Source of the DNA: Raffaelea ambrosiae
Lineage: Eukaryota > Ascomycota > Sordariomycetes > Ophiostomatales > Ophiostomataceae
Length of the DNA stretch: 64,000 nt
NCBI GenBank assembly: GCA_002778195.1
Contig: PCDI01000004.1
Coordinates: 814,733 to 878,732 of the forward strand
Direction of reading: 5' to 3'
Below are positions 55,515 through 64,000 of the stretch, piece by piece (the first letter of the stretch is position 1; the number at the start of each line of letters is the position of its first letter). The position numbers were made by a program, and so were the translations under genes. The notes beneath the pieces are model-generated. The model ran no database searches, had not been told where the DNA came from, and worked only from the letters and a program-made list of their open reading frames with translations.

Positions 55515-56141
55515 TGGTGAGTCCTGTTCGTCTTCCCTTATCCCCCTTGTCGGTCTCGTTCTCTATCTGGTCGAGAAGCCCCCCCCCTCGACCGGAAGAG
55601 AGAGACAATAAAAAAAAATGAGAAAAGGCACGGTGTCTAAATTCGTTTTTTCCGCCGCTTGCTCTCGTCGTCGATAAACCCGACAGTTCTTTATCAACTC
55701 GTTCCTCAACTTGCTGACATTGGGTCTGTGGTCGAAGCTCGGCCGGCTTACCCACTACGCATTTGATGCGGTTCTCAGTATGTTCACCAAAGAAGTTCCC
55801 CAGACATCTTTTCAGAAAAGGAAGAAGTAACTTACATCATTGTGTAGTTTCCGCCTTTCTGGCTGGCATGAAGCGCTCGACCGGTCTAACGTAAGCGATG
55901 ATCCATCTGACCAACAGTTTTCTTGTACTTTTCCTGGCTTCTCCTCCGGCCCCCCTTCCAGACTAACAGTCACCCGCCTATTTGGGATCTTGTCAGGCCT
56001 AGTTTCAAGACGGACAAGGTCGCTGGCGACAACAAAGAGGTCGGCAAGTGGATCGAGAAGTATTTGGGCGTCGGCGAGTGGGTGATGGACCAGTCCGTGG
56101 CCATTGCCGGGTCCAGCGGCTACTTTGAGCGGAAGCGGTGA
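55515..56141 (+). CDS. Small DUF1748-like fungal protein
   Basis: Four exons, 55515-55517, 55687-55777, 55848-55890 and 55997-56141, join in frame to 93 residues. The first coding exon is only the ATG codon, followed at once by GTGAGT. The product is recognised from LGRLTHYAFDAVLISAFLAG, then MKRSTGLTPSFKTDK, KWIEKYLGVGEWVMDQSVA and the C-terminus AGSSGYFERKR. This is the pattern I associate with the fungal DUF1748 family, small proteins of unclear function, some thought to be mitochondrial. The first 30 residues are hydrophobic and may insert in a membrane. The two smaller internal exons are 91 and 43 nt, and every join falls in a conserved stretch, which supports the model. Confidence 0.85.
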
Positions 56142-57648
56142 GGGAGAGGAAGACGAACAGAACGAAACCCAAGTCGAGAAAATCGATAGTGGTGAAGATG
56201 GCGAACAGCAAACAGGGCCAGGCTGTCCCCCCGGGTAGGATGTGTGTGCCTGGGTATCTGTATCCTTCGCAAGAAGGCAAGTTCCCCGGCCTGGGGAAGT
56301 GGCTTTGTTGAGAGAGAACGGGAGAAGAAGAAGAGACGACGCGACGAAACGAAACAAACCAACGCTATGTTTTTCTTTATTGTTTGACGAAATGCCCCAT
56401 CTCGCATGTTTTCATGGTTATTCCTAGGTTATTTTTTTTTCCTCTTCATGCTTTTGACGTGGCTTTTTTTTTCCTCTCGCAATTCCGGCGGCCCTTCTTT
56501 AGGCGTTGGCTCCTGCTTTCTGGCTTTTCGTTTTCTTTTCCATATTTCATGGTCTTCCGTATCTTGAGAGGGTCTCCTGACGATTGGAATGATTGGATGT
56601 CCGTACCTTTTATCTCCCGCCTTTCTCACACTCCCCGCAACAAAGCAGACAATACAGACACACACACACACACGTATATATAGACTCATAAGTGTGTATG
56701 GCCCATACCGCCATTTGGTGCGCGTGCCTCTCCTGATCGTGACCTGCCCAGATATAATTTGTGTGCCTCGGGATCGGACGAGATTTCAAAGCGATACCAC
56801 TTTGAAGCGCTAGTGTGTAAGAGAGGGAGAGGACGGGCAGCAGTCGACAAAAACGGCCGCGAAAAGGGACACGAAAGAGAGGAGAGAAAGAAACAGTAGA
56901 AGAGAATATGTCAGAAACAAAAAGAAAAGGACAAGAGAAAAAGAAAAGGGAGAAAAGAAAAGAACTTGATAAATTGCAGTCCCGTCCATTGGAGAGGGGC
57001 AGCGCGTCCACCCAGCCTGTGAACGCCACACAAAACAACAGCAGGTAGTCCATCTGACATTCTTCGGGCAGATGGGCGGGGAGGAGGGGGACCCTCTCTC
57101 TCCTGTCTGGGGCGGCAGTGGAAAATCCCGGGCTAAAATTGCTTTGCCGAGCAGCAACCGGCCAGGTGGTGCCCTTTTCTTGTTGAAAGGGGCCTATTCT
57201 GCTACCCATAGTTACTAGCCAAATGCACAAGTCTCACCACAAATGTGCTCACGTGCCGAAGCAAGTGTAGTATTATTCAAAAGTAGTATTAATATCCTAC
57301 TTTATTACTTAAAATGGGTTGCTTGTAATATCACAGGTGTGCAGGGAACTGTGGTATCTTGTATACACTCTTGGTGGCGCGTGTCTGTGATTCTGTAAAT
57401 AGGAAATGCTTTGCTATGCTATTGAAGCCGGTGAGCCCTTCTTTGGAACAAGAACAAAATCAAATAAAAATCAAATAAACGCCCCTGAACCTCGGAAGAA
57501 CAGGGAGCAAATCAGAGCACATCTCACAGGTCCAAGGCCAATGTGCTGTTCATGCATGCGAATGCACCTCCAATATCCAAATACCCAGTATCAAAATATC
57601 CATTATCGAAATAATCCAGACACGCGGCCAGAATGGCCCGCGCTTCCC
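56142..57648. other. Convergent gap between the DUF1748-like gene and ATG28
   Basis: This 1.5-kb gap has T-rich 3' UTR sequence, an ACACAC tract at 56657-56672, and an AT-rich patch at 57262-57320. No gene is seen. Confidence 0.6.
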
Positions 57649-60147
57649 TTATGCATCGCTCTCTGGGTGCTCTGCTAGAAACTCCAGTGGCACCTCGTTT
57701 TCACTGCTGTCGTCCCGGTCGTGGCCATGGTCGTCGTCGCCCTCAAGACGCGGCTCCTTATCCTTCCGTAGCGGGCCACCACCAAGGTGCTCATCGTCCT
57801 CCTCCAGCTCGTGCGTGGACACAAGCAGCCCGGGCGGCACATCGTTGTCCTCACTTTCCGAGACGGGGTGCTCGTCTTGGTGATGATCTGGCTCCGGTTC
57901 TAGCGCGGGTTGGTCATCGTCGATGAGTCGTTCTCCTTTGCGGCCATTGTTGTCTCTGCCAGGCAGCGGCGTTCCCTGAATAAACATGCTGGATGCCGTG
58001 TCTTTCAATGGCGACGACCTCCGGCTCGATACCGCCGTTCTGGCAGCGAAGGCTTCAGTCGCCGACCGCGCCAGCCGTGGCGTCTCCGAGACATCTTCGT
58101 CCTCGTTGCTGTTGTTGTCGCCCCCGTTCTTCTGCTCATCGACGTCGTCGTCCCTATGATCCTCCTTCCCGTCGGGCACGTCATAGCCAGCCGCTTGCAG
58201 AGCACCCTGCAGCATCTGCCGGGCCTCCCGGAACGCCTCCAGCTCGGCCCCAATGGCACAGATCAGCAGGTTCCACCCCTTGGACTCGGCCGTGCCCAGG
58301 TGCCGGCTCAAGCCGTCTAGGACGGCGTCCATTTTCTGCAGCTGCGCCTGCATTTGTTCCTCGGGCGCGGACACCCTGCTCTTTCCCTTTTTGATGCCGT
58401 GCGCAATACCGTCTGTGCTGCCCTCGGCCGCCTCATCCCCTGCTACTGCCTCCTCTTTCATTTGCCGCCGCAGACCGGCTTCGAAATCGGACACCAGCTT
58501 CACGGCCTCTTGCCAGACCGCGCCGCCTTCTTCTAGTGCCACCCGTTCCGTGTCGACTTCGGTTTGCCGCCGCTCCAGCAGTGCCACCTCGTTCTCCCAC
58601 CAGGACCGTGCCATCTCGGCCGTTCTCCGCTCCGGCCTCAGCCGCACAAAGTCCTCGCCGCCAGTGGCCGTGACTGCTCCGCCGTCTCCAACCGGCTGGC
58701 CTTCTTCAGTAGCGGCGGCACTTCCCCCCAAAGCCTCCACATCCAGGGGCTGCACCGGCGGCCGCCGCAGCACCGTCGCCAGCTGTGCATCCACCTCTTT
58801 CAGCGCGCCACGGTAGCCGCTCAACCCCGCCTCCCGCTGGCTCTGCACGTCCGCCATACGCGACTCCAGCGTGCGCTTGCGGTTCCGCAGCATGGCCAGC
58901 TGCGCTTCGAGCTCGGCGATCTGCTGCGTGGCGTCGGCGTGCCCAACCTGGAGCGATTTCAGCTCTTTGGTGAGCGGCTCGTCGTCGTCGGCTTCGAGGG
59001 TGTGCAGCTCGTCGGCGATGTCGGCGCGGCGGCCGGCCAGCTTGCGCAGCTGGACAAGGGCGCGTTTGCGGGCGTTGAGCGCAGCTGCGAGCGCGGCATC
59101 CTCTTCGGCCTTGAGGTCGCCAAGCATGGCGATGCTGCGGCTGAGGCCCGTGCGTGCGCCGCGCAAACCAGTCTTCTTAGGCCGGGGCTGGCGCACGGGG
59201 ATGACGGCACCCGAAGCGGTGGAACGGTCGGTAGGGAGGCGGGAACGGGCGCTGCTGCTGCCACCACCGGCGCTGCCACCACTTGCACCATACATAGACT
59301 CGGCCGTGGGCGTACTGCTGCCGGCATCGCTGGACGGGCCCGAACTGGAGCCCAACAAGCCCTTGTGACTATCCAGCGGCGGTCCGCCCCGCCCCAGTCC
59401 CGCCGACAGTCCCGCCGACTGCAAGTCCAGGTAGTTTTGAATCTCTCTCTGGAGAGCGCGCTGTCTCCGCTGGAGGACGGTCCAGGTCGAGTCCGTGTCG
59501 TAGGATTTTATCTTGCCTGCGCGACGGGTCGCGCCCGGCGACGATGTCGAGCGGTCAAAGAGGACGCTGCTCGTAGGGAGCTGCACGGAGCCATGGGTGG
59601 CGTCCATATAGCGCTGGTCGCCGCCCGAGGATGGCGGGCCGTTTGGCGGCAGCTGCAGCACAGAGCCGGCGCCTTGGTCCTCGACGTCGCGGTACATGAG
59701 CACAGATGTGGCAATGGGCGGTGGCGGACCAGAGAAGAGCATACGCGACTGTTGCTGCTGCTGCTGCTGCTGCTGCTGGTGATGATGTTGGTGTTTTGCG
59801 CTGCCCGGGTAGGCATACGAATAGTATGGATCGCGATCCTTGCGGTCGGGAGGATACGCCATGGCCGGAGAGGAGGAGAAGGAGGAATACGGCGGGTGTG
59901 GTGGTAGAGGTTTGTCGGTCAGCCGTGCAGCAGCTCCGGCAGGTGAGAAGGCCGGCAGGTCGGATTGCTGATCGGCAGAGAAGAGGATCGATTCTTCGGC
60001 GCGCGGCGACAGCTCTTCCAAGTCGAACTCGGCGACGTATTCGCTGGGTTTGGGACGGCGGTCGTTCAGGTGGAAGCTTGGCAGTACGGAGGCGTTGCCA
60101 CGGGGGAAATGGATTCGCGAGAATAAGGAGGAGGAGGCGTTCGACAT
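57649..60147 (-). CDS. ATG28: Coiled-coil autophagy-related protein (Atg28-like)
   Basis: An intron-free protein of 832 residues from the ATG at 60147 (MSNASSSLFSRIHFPRG). A longer frame to 60273 adds only a Pro- and Phe-rich leader and is less likely. The N-terminal third is disordered, with a Gln/His run. A conserved STWTVLQRRQRALQREIQNY segment lies at about 221. A long coiled coil runs from about 339 to 440 (LGDLKAEEDAALAAALNARK, and later QSQREAGLSGYRGALKEVDA). RSWWENEVALLERRQTEVD lies near 516. The tail is acidic. This layout matches Atg28, a coiled-coil protein used in selective autophagy in filamentous fungi and methylotrophic yeast. I rely on the remembered pattern of these segments, so the family call is less certain than the gene. 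Confidence 0.75.
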   Translation of the reverse strand: MSNASSSLFSRIHFPRGNASVLPSFHLNDRRPKPSEYVAEFDLEELSPRAEESILFSADQQSDLPAFSPAGAAARLTDKPLPPHPPYSSFSSSPAMAYPPDRKDRDPYYSYAYPGSAKHQHHHQQQQQQQQQQSRMLFSGPPPPIATSVLMYRDVEDQGAGSVLQLPPNGPPSSGGDQRYMDATHGSVQLPTSSVLFDRSTSSPGATRRAGKIKSYDTDSTWTVLQRRQRALQREIQNYLDLQSAGLSAGLGRGGPPLDSHKGLLGSSSGPSSDAGSSTPTAESMYGASGGSAGGGSSSARSRLPTDRSTASGAVIPVRQPRPKKTGLRGARTGLSRSIAMLGDLKAEEDAALAAALNARKRALVQLRKLAGRRADIADELHTLEADDDEPLTKELKSLQVGHADATQQIAELEAQLAMLRNRKRTLESRMADVQSQREAGLSGYRGALKEVDAQLATVLRRPPVQPLDVEALGGSAAATEEGQPVGDGGAVTATGGEDFVRLRPERRTAEMARSWWENEVALLERRQTEVDTERVALEEGGAVWQEAVKLVSDFEAGLRRQMKEEAVAGDEAAEGSTDGIAHGIKKGKSRVSAPEEQMQAQLQKMDAVLDGLSRHLGTAESKGWNLLICAIGAELEAFREARQMLQGALQAAGYDVPDGKEDHRDDDVDEQKNGGDNNSNEDEDVSETPRLARSATEAFAARTAVSSRRSSPLKDTASSMFIQGTPLPGRDNNGRKGERLIDDDQPALEPEPDHHQDEHPVSESEDNDVPPGLLVSTHELEEDDEHLGGGPLRKDKEPRLEGDDDHGHDRDDSSENEVPLEFLAEHPESDA

Positions 60148-61178
60148 TTCGAGGAGAAAGAGGTGAGTGGATGGGGGGGGAGGAGGTGGAAAGGCGAAAG
60201 GGGAGGGACGGCAGCCAAGGTGCGCGCCGAAGTGTCCCAAAAAAAAGAGGCGGACAAAGGGAGAGACAGGCACACGCTTTTCGAGCTACCGCAGCATCAC
60301 CCCAAGGCTGACCACAGGCGACAACGCCATACGCCCGCAGAGCTTTGGCAAGGGTGTGTCTCAACGGGGAGAGAGTCGGTGGTCACGTTGGTAGGACTGG
60401 CTCAGATGACTCGAAGAGAAGCTGCTGCTGCCTTGCGTAGGGGAACGTGGTGAGGAATTGGTAGGCTCACGAGAAGGAGCCACAGAGAGATAGCAGATAG
60501 GGAAGGAGCCACCACCTCAGCCTTTTGGGCAGGCGGACACTAAGATGCATGCACGGCGGTGGGGCTGAATCAGGGTAAGTAAGATACAGTGCTGTAGGTA
60601 CCAGCTGACAACGGTCCGGCACTGGCCACTGATCAGCGCTCGATCGCACAGGCCGCATGTAAGTCCGTTATTGACTCACAGCTGCTCTTGTTGTACATAC
60701 ATATGTAAGATACCCTTCTCTGCTGCGACAGCGCAAAAAGAAGGCCATAGAGGGTTTTATGAGATTGCTTTTGTTTCATCACATCTTCCTAGCGTAGTTG
60801 AGAAAAGTTGGAATCTTGCCGCCTGTCTCCAACCGAGTCCATGGCCATCTATGGCCAGTGTAGTTTCTTGCTGTGCTGAAAAACACATGAACCCCTTCTG
60901 GTTTGGTCTGGGGTCGCACTAACAGCTGATCAGTGTCCGGGCACTGGACTCTTGTGAAATCATAAAAACCCACTGCATCCGCACAAAACGAGGACCTTCC
61001 AAGTTTTCCTAGCACTTGGAGGGCTTTATAAAATATTTATTCCAGCAGTAAGTGATTTGTTGCCAGCTTCCAAATATGCCAGCTCAGCATCTTCAAACAA
61101 AATAAGGTATGATCAGCAGATTTGCCATTCTCACTGATGACACCAATGGTTCTTTGTTGTTTCATGTTTCATTCACCC
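60148..61178. other. Intergenic region between ATG28 and the dienelactone hydrolase gene
   Basis: This 1-kb stretch holds the ATG28 promoter, with purine-rich sequence near the start codon, and the 3' flank of the hydrolase. No gene is seen. Confidence 0.55.
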
Positions 61179-61970
61179 TCACACCTCAAGATAGTTGTTG
61201 AACCAGCTCACAGCTGCGTTCTTAGCCCATACCATGGCGGCCCGCTCGCCGGGTTTCCGTTCGTCACCACGCACCAGCGATCCGTGCACCACGCCTGGAA
61301 AGTGCTGGTAGTCCATCGGCACGCCGTTCTTGATCAGCGTCGTGAACGTGTGCTGCTTCAGCTTCGGCGTGTACATCGTGTCGGTTTCGGGCGCCAGCAG
61401 CTGCACCGGCACGACCACCTGGTCAATGTCCTGTTCGGTGAGAAACGACGGGTGGCCGGTCGAGATGGCGTCAACCAGCGGGCCCGCCTCCGGAGATCTC
61501 AGCTCCCCCAGAGGGTCCTCTGGGTGGTACTGGGCGTCGGCGCCCAGACGGAACACGGCCCAACCGCCGTAGCAGAACCCGACGGCGACGACTCTTTTGT
61601 AGTGGTGGTCGCGGCGCAGGGCGCGGGCGGCGGCAAAGATGGTCGGATCGCGGATTGCGCGGCTGTTGCGCAGAAGGAGGCCGGCGAGGTCGACCTTGTG
61701 CCACTCGTCGTTGATCAAGGGCTCGAACTCGAGGACCTCGCCGTTGTAGAAGTCGGGCAGGTAGACAGTGGCATTGGCTTCTTGGGCGTAGTGGTCGGCG
61801 AGCAGACGGGCATTGGGGAACGTCTAGCTGAAGGCATCGTGGACGAAGAGGATGGCGCGGTCTGGGTTGTCGCCGGCGATGTAGGTGTCGATGTCACCCA
61901 GCTTGCCGACGCGGCCCTGGGGCTCGCCGTCCCACCTGAAGCCTTGTACGCAGCACTTGGAGAAAGACAT
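61179..61970 (-). pseudogene. Dienelactone hydrolase-family gene with one nonsense codon
   Basis: From the ATG at 61970 the frame runs 264 codons to the stop at 61179 and reads as a complete dienelactone hydrolase-like alpha/beta hydrolase, except for an in-frame TAG at 61826-61824. The TAG falls in HDAFS*TFPNARLLADHY, where related proteins have Trp, so TGG to TAG is the likely change. All later parts are preserved: the nucleophile Cys in VGFCYGGWAVF, an Asp in APETDTMYTP and the His in FPGVVHGSLVRG. The enzyme would hydrolyse lactone or ester substrates. No other lesion is seen, so the loss looks recent, or the TAG is an assembly error. No intron with proper splice sites would remove it. 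Confidence 0.85.
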
Positions 61971-64000
61971 GACGGAGAGACGAGTGACGAGTTCCAGGTT
62001 TCATACAAACAAGCCTGTCGATCAATGAATGCAAAGAGATGACGGGTGCGTCCATTCAGAACCCTTCTTTGTGGATCATCCCTCCCGAACAAATGCGTTG
62101 GTCGAAGCCCGCAAAAGCCGTCTAGGCAGCGCCCAGTTGCGCGTTTCAATTAACTAGTTAGATGCTGAAGCTGCAGCCGGTAGCCCAGTAATAGCGAGAC
62201 TAACTACATAGTACATGACTAGTACGAGCGCGTCCGGTTTCTTGCTGTGGGGGGCAATTTTCTCTCGGCCGAGCCAGCACTACTGAGGCGACCCGGAGTT
62301 GAGAACAACGACGCTTTATGTACTACATAGCCATGCAGTAGTTTTCGCATGGAAGCAAGGTGAGGCTGCGGTGTGACAACGGGTGGTAGAAAGAGACGAT
62401 GCCATTTGACTAAAGAGATGCACACCCATTCTTCTGTCCAGGTGTCTGCTTCCTCTATGCTGTGCAACCACTGTGCGCCGGCTTGGTTGTTGAGCTTTGT
62501 CTGGACCGTGGTCGCAACCCAGTACACTGTGCTTTGCGTTGCCGACACAGGGACCTGTGTATGAATCGTTATTGCGCCTCTGCGGTAAGCTGACTCTGCA
62601 GTGCAATTGCGTGCAGTGGATTCTGGAGTGAAGAAACGATGTTCCCCCCCCCCGTAGACTGACTGGCATTTGCGGTGTGTTACATGGGCGAGGTCGCAAC
62701 TGCCAAGAAGAAAAACAAGCAAGCCAAGGTGAGAAGAGCAGCGACTTGGCATGGACTTAAGTCTCCCAAGAGCACGTTTGGTCCGGCGTAAACTCCACCC
62801 CCCGAGCGAGATTTGCCGCCGAGGCCGCGATCGTCCCACGGCCTCCTGCGCAGAAGACACAAGCCTGCGCTCACAGCGGGTCCCGTGTCTTCTTCCGTCG
62901 GTGACTCCCGCCGCGGATTTCGGGGTACGCTCCCGTGCTGTGCTCTGCGCAGTGCGTGCCGTATTGCGTGTGTTTTCGTATCTTGTGTACGCGCCGTCTG
63001 CCTTGTGGACCTTACCCGCTAGTTATTTTGTGCTCTGCCTCCTCGTGGAGGTGACGGGATCTCTCAACCAACACGGATGCAACCTGCCCTTCGCATTGAC
63101 TACATCGTGTACCCGTTCTCTGCATGTACACGAGTGCGTGCCTCGTTTTTCTCACATGGGCGGAGCGACGCGACCCCTGCACCTTTCTTGTACTCACATC
63201 TGGCTAATGAACCATTTTGCGGAGTCGACTGTGGTTTCTGGCACGAAGCCAATTTCGTAGGCGCGGCTAGTTCGGCCTAGGGGCCGTTCCCTTACTGCGA
63301 TGGGGACCAAACTAGTTATGAAAAGGTTTATTAGCGGTGTCGTTGCGTACTCGTACGTACATAGTATTTCGACATGTGGTGGTATAATAATACTGGTCCG
63401 CCCGGAAGGTCGAACATCCGAGCGGCAGGCTGTTTGTGCTAAACTGCGCGGCGTTTGCGCATGTCTGGGCTGTTCTGCGCCTTGTCCAGTGCAAGTCCTC
63501 TGTGCACAACATTTTTATGCAGCCCCTGCCGCGGAGACCGTATCTTACCCCGCCCGGGCTTTCCACCAGTGAGGAGGCGCTGTGTGTGGGCTTTCCGCCG
63601 GTCACTGGCGGGTGTCTGCACGGGTATCTTACTCGTAATTTGGCGTCGCTCCGCAGCTGGCGCGCCACGGTGTAAGATAGTAACTACATAGTACATAGTA
63701 TTACAGGGTAAGATACAGCTCTCGAATCCAGATCCCTCTGTGGGAATCTGATTCGCGCAGCGGCAGGCACGACCCAAGCGAACGCAGCCGGCGCACCTGC
63801 CCCATGCGAGGCACACACTTTTGACCGCACTACTGGTGTAAGTCGCCTGCTAAGTCACCCCAGATTTGGCAAAAAGCACGCTAGTGGACTCTCCTACGGA
63901 CCCCAATAGGCCCACGTTCCCCAGTCTCTGATAACTTCAGCCCCATCGATGTTAACGGGCCACTCGCCCACCTTCTCGTCCGTGATCTCCTTAACTCCTT
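61971..64000. other. Gene-free right end of the window
   Basis: No frame on either strand reads like a conserved protein. Exact ACTACATAGT motifs lie at 62203-62212 and 63683-63692, with a near copy at 62322. TAACTAGTTA lies at 62151-62160 and a 9-base match (AACTAGTTA) at 63310-63318. A C-run lies at 62645-62653. Confidence 0.55.

Noticed and set aside
62751..63260. A 169-codon frame in the right-end region
   Set aside because: Cys/Arg/Leu-rich with no recognisable motif and no splice partners; likely chance.

Overview
The window looks like nuclear DNA of a filamentous ascomycete (Pezizomycotina, most likely a Sordariomycete). The genes are GC-rich, and most are split by short introns that I could place by reading frame: about 54-178 nt, GT-AG, with CTAAC/CTGAC-like branch sites. 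The gene set is also fungal: Dna2, Spt5, Npr2, Dsk2, Atg28, Sdh4, a CYT-18-type mitochondrial TyrRS and a LaeA-like methyltransferase. There is no sign of bacterial or viral DNA, CRISPR, rRNA, or a convincing tRNA.

Layout. 1-12.3 kb: a secreted GH16 glucanase-like enzyme, a conserved fungal membrane-type protein, and a five-exon DNA2 nuclease-helicase with two MluI cell-cycle boxes upstream. 12.3-13.7 kb: a four-exon LaeA-like methyltransferase. 13.7-20.7 kb: a 7-kb stretch with no supportable gene, full of homopolymers and short tandem repeats. 20.7-24.4 kb: two divergent mitochondrial genes, SDH4 (with an 18-nt exon) and the TyrRS, sharing a promoter region with three CCAAT boxes. 24.7-36.5 kb: NPR2, DSK2, an MDR quinone-oxidoreductase-like gene and SPT5.

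36.5-46 kb looks accessory. It holds a dead DHA2-type drug transporter (three in-frame stops and a frameshift), a trypsin-like protein whose fold seems interrupted by a coiled coil, and a large F-box-like protein. 46.6-60.2 kb returns to housekeeping genes: a DCAF7/TTG1-like WD40 protein, a second MDR enzyme carrying an in-frame 42-bp minisatellite in its nucleotide-binding half, pyruvate kinase, a 93-residue DUF1748-like protein whose first coding exon is just ATG, and ATG28. 61.2-62.0 kb is a dienelactone hydrolase gene interrupted by one TAG codon. The last 2 kb carry no recognisable gene.

The functions are mixed: replication, transcription elongation, nutrient/TORC1 signalling, ubiquitin shuttling, autophagy, respiration, glycolysis. 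No biosynthetic cluster is evident. The most unusual items are the protease-like gene with the buried coiled coil, the minisatellite-bearing oxidoreductase, the extreme microexons, the decayed accessory genes whose lesions could all be C-to-T changes, and a pair of palindromic intergenic motifs (ACTACATAGT and TAACTAGTTA) that recur together. All exon joins were made by hand from splice consensus and reading frame, without transcript data.
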